Source: Trematomus loennbergii
Lineage: Eukaryota; Chordata; Actinopteri; Perciformes; Nototheniidae
Assembly (NCBI GenBank): GCA_012861695.1
Contig: JAAOOA010000086.1
Span: forward strand, 9,318,385-9,382,384
Length of the DNA stretch: 64,000 nt
Direction: 5' to 3'
Both the position numbers and the translations under genes were made by a program. Positions 31,901 to 41,900 of this stretch are shown here, one piece after another. The notes under the pieces were generated by a model. The model did not search any database and was not told the origin of the DNA. It saw only the letters and a program-made list of their open reading frames with translations. Position 1 is the first letter of the stretch, and each line of letters begins with the position of its first letter.

Positions 31901-33092
31901 ATGGAAAAATCCCATTGCTTTTTTGAGGCAGCCTTGTGATGCTAACTTTGGCTCTTTCTACAAAAATGTCATCACTGCACCACTCATATTTCAATAGCTT
32001 TCACTTGTTCATGTTAAGCATGTCCGCCCCCAAGTGGCTGCAATAGGCATTGCATTACCAACCCAACTAGGATTCATTTTCACCTAGTCTCTGTGATAAG
32101 CCAAGCAGAGGGAATTTAATCTCAATGATGATACTTTATAATTTTTATTTAAAAATGTTACTTTTTATAGGTTTGTTCATGCATTGAGTCACATGGATAC
32201 ACTGGGGAACAATCCAGTGCAACCTAAAGCTTCCACTGTCACACAGAAGACATTTTTGTAATGCCTTGCTCGCGGGTTCCTCTGCCTCTCCTCCTCACAG
32301 TGCCGTTCAGAGTCCAGCCATTCAGACGAGGAGTCCAGTGGTGAGGAGGATGAAGATGACCCCATGTCCCTCTCTCCCGCCTCCTCCGCCTCCTGCCACC
32401 AGCCGCCTCCCCCACTCCCAACGGAGACTTCTGATCCCAGCTGCCTGCGTGCCAGCCCCGCCCAGTGGGGGGTGGAGGAAGTGTCACAGTTTATTTCCTC
32501 ACTACAAGGTTGGAAGAAAATGACATTAAGAGACTGATAACGATTGATGTTGCCCCTCCTGTGTCATTGTTCTCCTTATTAACATACTTCCTATTTAGGA
32601 TGGATTGTTGAATCTTGGTAGGAAACTAAATATCATTCTTTGTAAAAAAGAATCAGGGTCAAAAAACACTTTGTCTTTTACTATAATGTGTTGATAACAA
32701 AATGACCAAGGAATATACATTATAACTGACAAAAATAATCAGTGTTTCAAAAAACTCTGCACCCATTTTGCTAAGATGTGTGTATTCTGCTTAATGATCT
32801 GTATCTTTCACACTTTTTTTTTCCTTTCTAATTACAACAACCTTAATGCTATTATGACTTTCTTTCTTCTCTCTGTTTCCTCTTGTCCACCTTCCCAATA
32901 TTTCTTTCTCTATTTATATTGTTCTTTCTCCTCTTCGCAGGCTGTGAGGAGCACGCCCCCCAGTTCCTGTCACAGGAGATTGACGGACAGGCCCTGCTGC
33001 TGCTGAAGGAGGAGCACCTCATGTCCACCATGAACATCAAGCTAGGTCCCGCCCTGAAGATCTGCGCCCACATCAACACCCTGAGAGAATGA
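16839..33092 (+). CDS. phc1: polyhomeotic-like protein 1, PRC1 subunit; 14 coding exons with apparent frameshifts
   Basis: Nuclear PRC1 subunit; its SAM domain polymerises and helps compact Polycomb chromatin. Coding exons: 16839-16961, 24916-25026, 26392-26463, 26799-26923, 27220-27379, 27484-27559, about 28270-29164, 29300-29435, 29668-29834, 29948-30025, 30444-30531, 31134-31321, 32301-32508, 32941-33092. Introns are GT-AG. Seen in order: [20 protein letters not shown] with a Gln-rich helix; QTLVVQPLQ and [12 protein letters not shown]1 ([18 protein letters not shown]); FCS finger (LKCEYC...[13 protein letters not shown]); acidic Ser-rich linker; SAM (WGVEEVSQF...[10 protein letters not shown]...[11 protein letters not shown]). 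The N-terminus METDGEQN and the SAM match PHC1 rather than PHC2/3. Frame is lost in exons numbered here 4, 5 (twice), 7 (at least twice), 10 and 12 (twice), each time as if one base were missing, mostly in a homopolymer. The 5' edge of the large exon (28,190-28,270) is unclear. Confidence 0.93.
16966..16998. repeat. (GT)n tract fused to a phc1 donor site
   Basis: The donor of the first coding exon reads CAG|GTAAGT and runs straight into about 16 GT repeats. The repeat is in the intron's first 40 nt. Confidence 0.95.
17128..17259. mobile_element. partial copy of a TTAA-flanked MITE
   Basis: Begins TTAAAGGTAGGGTAGGTAAG and matches the complete copy at 43,321-43,708 until about 17,259, where the two diverge. 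The right terminal repeat was not found, so this copy is truncated or internally rearranged. Confidence 0.65.
17260..17799. other. phc1 intron sequence, nothing recognised
   Basis: AT-rich intron DNA between the truncated MITE and the LINE 3' end. No exon, RNA gene or terminal repeats stood out. Confidence 0.4.
17971..18298. mobile_element. 328-bp Harbinger-like MITE inserted in the LINE 3' UTR
   Basis: Long inverted repeats: CGGCCCGTCCACACGGCGGC at the left and its reverse complement at the right end. TAA flanks it on both sides (17,968-17,970 and 18,299-18,301), the 3-bp TWA duplication typical of PIF/Harbinger. LINE 3' UTR sequence continues on both sides. No transposase. Confidence 0.82.
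19457..19745. repeat. degenerate CGAGTCC tandem array (left arm of the hAT element)
   Basis: Imperfect 6-7 bp units GAGTCC / CGAGTC / CAAGTC repeat over about 290 bp. A larger unit of about 90 bp containing CATCATTACCTGTGTT occurs twice. A matching array of opposite-end position lies at about 20,528-20,800. Confidence 0.8.
20122..20216. repeat. perfect inverted repeat with 32-bp arms
   Basis: Arms 20,122-20,153 and 20,185-20,216 are exact reverse complements (arm begins GAAAGCACATGGCTACTTAA). The 31-nt loop contains a third, partial direct copy (AGCACATGGCTACTTAGCAT). It lies in the middle of the hAT-like element. Confidence 0.9.
22307..24073. mobile_element. 1,767-bp non-autonomous hAT-like element, itself interrupted
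   Basis: The 8-bp duplication GCCAGAAG is exact at 22,299-22,306 and 24,074-24,081. Both termini begin CAGTGGCG when read inward. LINE sequence lies on both sides. The element contains another MITE at 22,429-23,470. No transposase frame was recognised, so it is non-autonomous. Confidence 0.88.
22429..23470. mobile_element. 1,042-bp MITE nested inside the hAT-like element
   Basis: Termini are inverted repeats starting GTTGCGGTCGAATA. CACTG occurs directly on both sides (22,424-22,428 and 23,471-23,475), a possible 5-bp duplication. Subterminal sequence is also partly inverted (CCTAAGTT near both ends). Family not assigned. Confidence 0.75.
25170..26270. mobile_element. 1.1-kb MITE in phc1 intron
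   Basis: Left end CCAGAGGCCTGTACTACGAA and right end the exact reverse complement over about 25 bp. The flanks support only a TA duplication. No transposase. Such elements with ends of this sort are common in fish introns. Confidence 0.78.
29668..29834 (+). CDS. phc1: phc1 exon carrying homology domain 1
   Basis: The exon is in frame throughout and ends with the HD1 block [19 protein letters not shown], almost identical to the vertebrate PHC consensus. HD1 is a conserved PHC region next to the FCS finger. It is listed separately because the broken exons around it would hide it in an automated gene call. Confidence 0.92.
30444..30531 (+). CDS. phc1: phc1 exon carrying the FCS-type zinc finger
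   Basis: Encodes [17 protein letters not shown] and [12 protein letters not shown], with the C-x2-C and C-x3-C zinc ligands. FCS fingers of polyhomeotic proteins bind nucleic acid. The exon ends in phase 2 and joins exon 31,134 to complete KRYNVS. Confidence 0.95.
32301..33092 (+). CDS. phc1: last two phc1 exons: acidic linker and SAM domain
   Basis: Exons 32301-32508 and 32941-33092 read without a break. The first has [18 protein letters not shown] and then the start of SAM ([15 protein letters not shown]). The second completes SAM and ends LRE followed by TGA. The linking donor is GTTGGA, weaker than the others. SAM polymerises PHC proteins and drives Polycomb clustering. Confidence 0.95.
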
Positions 33093-35598
33093 TGTCAGTG
33101 TTTCCATAAACACCCTGTTCAAATTCAAGCCCTGGGCATTTACCCTAAACTCCTTTTCCAGGCCCAGTTAAGATATGAAACTTCATTTTCAAACAAAGGC
33201 CTTTTTTATCCAGCTGCTGCACTTGAAATCTGTTGTGGACTTGTCTGATCTGGAGCACATATTCAAAGGTCGTACTAGCTCAGAAGTATTGTTAATCTGT
33301 CATGTTTGTGAGTTTCAAAAATACTACAGAATGCCAACTTTATTTTGGTGACGTTAAATGTGTCGTAAAATGCTATTGCTGTGCGAAACCAGTGCAGAGA
33401 TTGTTTTTATCAAGTGGTTTCCTTTTTGCTTTGTTGTTGCACAATTTCAGTCTAATATCTGCATTGTAAAATGAAGGTGTTTGAATGTATTTCAATGCAG
33501 AAGTTAGTAGGACAATAGTAGAAAAACTTCAATGAAACGTTGAAAAAACTGCTATTTGTCCATTATGTCATATTGTACAGGAACATTATTTTTTACAGAC
33601 CTTTGTCTTTTTTCTTGCCTCTGAGAACATTGTTGGTTCTCCTTTAGGAAAACACTAATTTTTTTAATGACAATTCATTAAAGCCACAATCGGCATTGCA
33701 TTGGAACAGAACTTCAGTAAACAAACACGCCATATTTAATTCAAATCTACCCAAAACGTTGCAATGAGTCAGCATCTCAAAGATGACATTTGATTATTTT
33801 ACTTGTACTTACATTTGTTTAGGGAAGTGCTTAGATCTTTCATAGCTCTGTTATTTATAAAAACTAGTACTTCAAAACTGTAATCATTATCTAAGTGTAG
33901 CTATCACCATTTTTAAATTGTGGCATTTTTTATTTTTGGAGTGGCCTATTCTACAGTTTACAGGGTACATGTACAGTACAGGGTACTGTCCAATGAGTCC
34001 AAAGGAAATCCAAAATCTGAGACTGTATTCTCGCATTTAAAGATTGTTGCTTTTTCAAATGGTTTAACCGCCTGCTTCAGATCTCTACAGACGTGTCTGT
34101 ATGACGGAAGGGTAACGTCATGGGCTTGAATTTGTGAAATTGAAAGAGAAACGCTGTAAAAGATAAATAATGAAAGTAACCGACAGATGTAAACTGTTAA
34201 ATAAGCTGTTGATTTGAAGTTTCTTTAACCTGCATTCATGAACAAAGCCAGAAGGTTCTTACAGAAGAGTAGGCTTGTAGCCACATGTGGATGAAGAAGA
34301 AATCATACCTGAATGAGTGAGTGTGTGAATGGGAAAAAACCTTTACTGTAATAAGTGTAAAATTGCCTTTATATTTAAATGCACATTTGTTTGCTGGACT
34401 GCCTTGTTTAAGCTTTTCACCCTAGGACTTTTCTCATGTTATCTCTGTGAACCTTGTGGCCTTTCTCACTAGTCTCTACACTAGGTTTAGATGAGGATTG
34501 TCTGTTTTTAACTGCTTTTCATATCATTCCTTGTTTTATATTAGTGCTTACTTTTTTACGATTGTTATTTCAAGCAATGACATATGTTGCCTTTCCCAAA
34601 AAGCGTGACTGAATGGTAGCTACCTTGATTAAGGGAATTTGCTGTCTTACTCATAGCTTTGTCAAATGGCGTGTAACTACCAACAGTATTTACCTTTCTA
34701 GCTAGCTATCTTTGGCTTTATGTTAGTGACTGTGGATATTACAGTATTTTCTTTAAAAAAGGATAATAATCTTTGATAGCTGTGTTTTATATTTCATAGT
34801 TTTCTCTGGATTTTTAAGTGTTTAAATCAGCAGATCCTTCGGTATATTGTGATGACCAAAACATAAATCGCCTGCTTTGCAAGTGATGGGAGCCACAATT
34901 TCTTAGTCAAATTATTGGAGGTCTGCAGTGATTACCGGTGTAACATTTGTGAACAAGCTGACCATTGCAACTTTGTTTATTCAATCATTGTTTTCCCAAA
35001 AAGTAGCACTTTTCTCACAAAATGACATAGGATTCTGCAAAAAGCTTTTTCTTTTTATAGAGGCTATTTCAGGATCAAAATGTGTTTGCTTGCAATAATC
35101 AGAAAAACTGCAAATTCCTGGAGGGACTGAGTTTGAAAAAGAGAAGCTAACAAAACTATCATGCAAATAAATAACCAAGGAACTGTTCTAAAACTGTCAC
35201 ATCTGTGTTTTTATGTCCATCCTGACTTGACCTAAGCCTAAGGTCACCTAACCCTCAGGGCTAATAGACTCTTGTTTTATGTTTTTAATTTGCATGGATA
35301 GCTTGGAACATGCGCTTCCCCATCTCACATTCCAGTTTAATGTGGCAAGGGTATTTTAAGCAAACCAGATTTTCTGCATTGCCATTTCTCAAGTTAACTA
35401 TTTCCTTTGCCTTCTGTCTTTAGTCAATGTTGCTGCAGGCTTTTAAAATGTTACATTTAGGGCCAGTATATAGTGTTACACTGCAGAATATAGTGAAAGT
35501 CTTGCATGTATGACTGTATGAGGTTTACAAAAGCCTCATTCTTATTTATTTCATAAATATAATTATTGGTTTTAAAATAATAACAGTGTTTTAATAAA
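33093..35598 (+). other. phc1 3' UTR and convergent intergenic region
   Basis: No coding exon is seen between the phc1 stop and the styk1 stop on the other strand. Candidate plus-strand poly(A) signals are ATTAAA at 33,677 and AATAAA at 35,593. A minus-strand AATAAA at 35,550-35,545 could serve styk1. If the distal signals are used, the two mRNAs would overlap at their 3' ends. Confidence 0.4.
35545..35550 (-). terminator. candidate poly(A) signal of styk1
   Basis: AATAAA on the minus strand about 400 nt after the styk1 stop codon. It is inferred from position only. Confidence 0.35.
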
Positions 35599-35951
35599 GT
35601 AGACATCACACAGCTGTTAAGTGCACCCCCTGATCTTTGTATATGCTTCTGAGAAGCTTTGTACATACAAAACATGTTGTTTCAGTGAAAAGAGCAGCAA
35701 ACATGCATTGTTTTCTTTCATAACATTAGTCATTACTTAAGTTATAGTTTACAGAAAGAGACATATTTACAATCCATATATTACTATTCAAACATATAAC
35801 GTTTTAAGTGTTCCAATATTACAAACAGATATATCAAACATAAAGGTGTGTTTCACAAACAAGGTGCATTTCTCTGAGAAAATGATATTTTATAAATTCT
35901 TCCATTTTCCAGTAGTCCTGTAGTCCTGGGTGTAACAACCGCCCCATCCAA

Positions 35952-38900
35952 TCATAGCAAAGCGTAGTTATACGCCTCTCCATATCCCGCCTCCCGTAGG
36001 TACTTCTCGATATCCAGTGGTTGAGCCACTTTGAGAACTTTCCTCCCATTGGCTGATTTCTCTCCCGACTGAAGTGTTCTAATGAGCTCCGACGTTGACA
36101 GACGTTGTTCGGGGCGCCAATGGCTGCAGTTCTTTATGATGGAGTACCTACAAAATAGGGTAAAAGGTCATAACATTGTAACCTAAAAACCTTTATATAT
36201 ACAGTCTATGTTAAAAACCCAGCAAAAAATATCTATAGGCCTATGTATCTCTCCTTATATAAGAAACATAGTAAGATTGTTATAAGAACTATTACTGGTG
36301 TGTCGCTCGCACTGCACCCAGTAACGTGTCGTCGTAGGCTGTTTGAATGGTCACTCAGCTCAGGGTTTATCGGTAAAGTTCAGTGCATGCACATGCTAAC
36401 GAGATATAACGTCTCCATTCAAATGTATTTAATTGAATTTTCAAACGTGTTTTCTTTGGATGTTATACAGTAGGTGAAGAGGTTAAAGTAGCTAGCAGGC
36501 TAACTGGCTTGTTAGCTAATTTAAGCTAAGTTGATTTACAATCAGTGGCTAATTAATAACACCTGTTCATACCAATGCAATTCATTACAACAGTTATGCA
36601 GTTGATTCTATCTTGGCTAAATATACATGTTATATGTTCAGTTATTTTTTACATTTCGTTAATGTGTATATTTATTTATATTATGGTTGCAGTTCGCAGT
36701 TAAGGGCTATTTTATAATAATTGGTGTTGCTAATGTTTTTCAGTTCAAGTAACTTCTTCTATTAAATTATTACTCATATATTAAACTTGTCTCACTTGGG
36801 TTACCAGAAATACACCCAAAAAGTGTGAACAGTCCTCTAGATTGATAGATATTCTCTTGTGCAAATAAACCTCAAACGTGTACAATTCTTTGTGCACGCT
36901 TTTTTCAGAACATTTTTAACCAATTATCCTAATGCAAAGTGGTGGGGAAAACATTTCCCCAACGTCCGCACTCCGCAGTATAAATGACGCCTAGGTTGAA
37001 ATGTAATACCAGCTTTTTAAATACAGTTTTTTATATTTAAAATTGACACCCAGAACACTATGAGCTCACTATATATAGAAAAAGTACATACAATTGTTTA
37101 AATATGTTATCAGCCTAAAGTAAATTCCTACCTTCTGTATTAGTTATTTAATTTAATATAGTCCCATTGAGATAGATAATATCTTCAAGCATAGGAAAAA
37201 GACACCATAGTTTCAATTCAAAGTGAATATAAAACATTGTTAAGAAATTGGCTTTTTAATGTATTTGATTCTTTATTCAAAGGTCTTCAATGAAATGTAT
37301 TAATTGGGTTTCAATATGAATGCATTTTTAAAGTCAGATGTAGTGCTTTAGGAATGTTGGAAATTCAGATCCATCAATTATTAACAGCATTGTGTGAGCT
37401 CTTGTGCCTTTGTGTTGAGCAATCGACATGCTTTATCTATCCGTAAAGGATATGCGGCTGATTAGTGCATAATTAGTGGGGTTTTTTGTGTGCAAAGTTG
37501 GTATCTTTCTTCTGTTTGTCTTACAGTGAGTTGGAGCAAGTGGTCGGCCGTTTGAGATGCTTTCCCCTTTGTAGATACTGCAGAAGTTCGGTTGCCCTGT
37601 ATTCAGCAAACGGTGGGTCACCTGTGTAACAGAGAATTACAAATTAGATGAATGTCCTTTAGCTCTAGCACTAAATGTACTTTAAACTATAATGTTAGGA
37701 GTCATACAAGTTGAGGAAATGTTCATCTACATTTAAAACAAATTTGGGTTGTATAGTATAAAGTATTGGTCCATAATTAACTCACCCTTGTTGTATAAAA
37801 GGCAATTCATATTAATTATATGCAGGTAATTATAATCTTCCAATTCCAACATTTGACTTAATATTATGCAGTCCTTATCTATGATTTATAAAGAAAACAA
37901 TTATCTTGGTTTATCTAGAATTTAGACTCACCCAGTGTGACCATTTCGTAGAGCAGGATACCAAAGGACCATCTGTTGGAAAAAGGAATAGAATCTTAGA
38001 AACAAGAAACTGTATTTAAGTTCAAATTTGCATAGCAATTAATACTTTTTTAAATCTCCTATGAGTTGCAAATATTTATGGTTAAGACATTGAAAGCAGA
38101 CATATTGTAAAGTAAAATGTATTTTGCAACAGAAATGTTAATCAGATGATAAAAACACATTTGACCCAACCCGTTTTGAGTTTTCAATCAAAGGAATATA
38201 ATATCTTTATTAATTGGCCACTCACACGTCACTGCTCTGACTGACAGCCTTTCCGCCCAGCACTTCAGGTGCCTGCCACTTCCTCATCTCAATGTCCCCG
38301 ACTTCCCCGGTGAAACGGCCTGTGTTCTCCTGCGGTAGGCCGAGCCAAATCCCCAGAGCTTTGCTGTCAGATCTCCACCAACCAGTACGCTGCGAGATCC
38401 CACGTTGCCATGGATGCAGCGCTGACCGTGCAGGTACTCCTAAAAGATGTTAAAGGTCCCATGTCATGGCCATTTCTACTGATCATAATTCCATTGTTGA
38501 GGTCTACTAGAATAGATTTACATTGTTACATTTTCCAAACTCACATTGGTTTCTCATACAGCATCTCTGTATAGTATGTGTATTCACTCTCTGTCCTAAA
38601 TGCTTTGTTGGAGCTCCTGCCCCCCTCCCTATGAGCCCACTGTGCTCTGATGTGTGTTTATGTGTTACAATGGCGTTTGTTAGCAAACAGAAAATGACAC
38701 CAGCAATGACAAACAGATGAGAATGCTGCGTGGGGTCTGGGTGCCGTGTTGGCGGGACGTTGCGGGGCTCGCTGCTGTGAGGAGCGGACAGTGTGAGCTG
38801 GATTACTGGTGTTGTTTCCTGGCTGCTGCGTGGGGTCTGCGAGACAGCGAGACACAGCGAAACCCAGCCCGAACCCAGCCCGAGCACACACACACACCCG

Positions 38901-41900
38901 CAGCCTGGCTGTGAGTCTGTGTGTGCACACACACACACACCCGCAGCTGCCGTCTCAGGCTGAGAAATCCGCGGAGCTGCAGCTGAGAAAAGATTGAGTG
39001 TGTATGTGTGAGGAAGTCCGCCGATTGGTCCAAACGTAACGGCTCCGCGCACGTAACGTAACTATACCCAATACGTCACTGTACCCAGGAAGAAAAAGAG
39101 AAATCTCCAACGAGGCGTTCTAGGGCAGCATAGACAGGTCTTTTCTGTGTTAGTTTTACTCGCTACAGGGTGTACTTTGAGGGTTTGTGACTCTGCAAAC
39201 CGTTTACATGCAGAAAAAGCTACGTAACACACAAGGGGACGGGTAATAACCAGAAAAGCATGACATGGGACCTTTAAGATAAAGACAGGGTAATAAGAGG
39301 GATGCTGGAAACGTAGATTTTTGAAGGTCCTGACTGGAAAAGTAGCAACATCAGCACAAAAATACGATCTAAAAATCACCAGTTAAGTTAATCTGACAGT
39401 TTAAAAACATAACCTTAACCTATTGAGTGAAGATAGGGTACTACTGAAAATTGGGTTCAGACATCAGGTGGAAACTGGAAGTCTTTAGTTTTGCCACCAA
39501 ATAATAAGAAATTAGGATAGAGACGGATCAGATTGGTCTCACTGCTGATTCCTACAAATCCAGTATGTTGGTCTATGAAGCAGTGAGGCAGACAGAGAAA
39601 AGCAAGCAGCAGTTGAACCAACCAGGGCAGAGGCCACCTGTCCTGCCATGGTGAAGATCTTCTTCTCCGTCATTTCACATGAAGACTCTGAACCCGAGTT
39701 GCCCTTTAGTGAGAGAGTAGGCAGAGGAAGAAAGGGAAAACATGTAAATGTTAATTGTCTGTGTCCTTATGGTTAGATTTTGAGTCAGACTATCATACCT
39801 GTCTTTTATGTAATGTTTCTTACCTTTTTTTCTATCTGTGTTCATGATGAGGTTAATAAGCATATGGGCTTGTATTACAGTGTTTTTAGAATTAGGGTAA
39901 CAAACTGTACCTGTCAATATCAAGTAACTATTTTTTGGGGGGGTGGGTAATGGATATTTTTTCCACTTTCCGTTAAACAGAAACCTCCCTTTGTCTTCCT
40001 GCCCCTTTAGATTTTCAAAGTGTTCATCACCAGTCTCCAGTTTAATGGTGTGGTAATTAATAGGAGTATGTACCTGTTGTCGACATTTCCACAGGTACCC
40101 CAACAGGTCTCTGTGCTGCAGCTCCTCCACAACCATCATCAGGGGCGGCTGCACTGAGACTACACCCAGCAGCTCAGGTAGGAAGGGGTGAGGCCCGAGT
40201 CCTGACACGAAGGCAGCAAATCCCAAAAATTCCTGCTTTTCACGGCCGTTTGCTGTCTCTGAGAAACAGGTAAGAAAAGAGAGACTTAGTTGTCATCAGG
40301 GGCGTCGCCTGGACCTGAAAACATTCGGCGGCACTACAGTGGCATTTTTACTGCACTCCCCACACACACACACACAGTACACCCGCGACTGTTACAATGA
40401 ATGCTCGATAATCAGCTCACGGCATATAGGCAGGGGTAAAGTGGTATTTTTTATGAGTGGGGACCTCACCTCCTCTAGGGGGTCCGGGGGATGCTCCCCC
40501 GGGAAGATTTTTTTTTAAATATTTAAGTTAAAAGCATCAATCTGGTGCACTTTGAGAGCAAAATGAAGAGATCTATGGATACCTCTCTCAACACCCATAT
40601 GAAGCAGAACTGTAAACAGATGTAGGCCTACTTTTTCTTTATGGATATTTTACTAATCACTCCCATTTAAACTCTATTCTTGTTTTACTGCCATATAGTA
40701 TTTCATAACTGTTTTTCCTTTATTCTCTTATTTTTTTATAACTATAATGATCATATGAAGGTGTGCCGCGGAAATAATCTTTTGAATAATTTGTGACCAA
40801 ACCGTTAGAGACCCACTGAGATAACTTAGACTAAAGTTATGTATCTAAACACTCAGAGAGTCCTTTAGCTCACCTGAGTCTCTCAGTCTGAGAGGAGAGG
40901 ACTCTCCTCCAGCTTGTTGTGGAACAAACAGCTCCATATGTCCGTTAGTGCAGCTAGCTAACCAGATGCTAACAACACGTCCATGCTGGCACCGGTCCCT
41001 CCCTCCCCTCTCTCCCTCTCTCTCCCTCTCTCTCTCCCTCTCCCCTATCACACTAAATGCGCTATTGCCACACAGAGCCGAGTTTGAATGACACAAGCAC
41101 ACGTTTATTTCCATGCAACTCTCTGATTGGTCTGGTGTCATGCCTCTGTTGCATTCACTGAACACGGGAAATTACAGTGCTGCCGTCCTCTCTTGTGTCA
41201 TGATGAGGTTCACGTAAAGCACGGTTAATGTATTATATTATTGAGGGAGAATTGTCCGGGGCTACAGAAAAAACATTCGGGGCTAAAGCCCCGGATGCCC
41301 AGGCCAGGCGACGCCACTGGTTGTCATCCATCTATTTACAGTGCAGCACAAAAGAGGAACCAAATTGTGTTAATTGGTTCTGCAGCAAAACAAAGAATTA
41401 ACATAAGGTGCCAATTACAAAATAATAACCAGGTACAGAACTAAATGCAGCAACCAAACAAACATCTAGCGCAATAACAATAAGTAGTTAAAATACATAG
41501 TAATAAATTGACACATAAAAACAGTGTCTACTCTTTTTTAAGTACAGGTAATGAAATACGTTAAACATATTTAAGTGATATTATAAACCGTTAAAGCAGT
41601 TTTGGGGTCCATGAGCATAATTATGTAGTAAGGTGCAAGTTAGATGAAGTGACATGCGTCTCTGTGTGTTTATTACTATAGAGAGTGGGGTGACGATGGG
41701 GGGGCATGGTTCATTGCTTGTTGTGATGACAACCGTTAAACATGTAAACAGACTTACTTTTAATTTTAACCTGGGAAGTTTCATTGAAGACATGTCCTTG
41801 AGTGTTTTTTTAACCTTGGTATCTCTGAATTTCTGAGGAATGACTGGAACAAATACATGATCTTGACTTCTTCAGCCGACATGCAGTCAGCAGTAGAGCC

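Noticed and set aside
38507..39379. Several open frames on both strands in styk1 intron sequence
   Set aside because: They lie in or overlap the TTAA-flanked MITE and show only repeat-derived composition.
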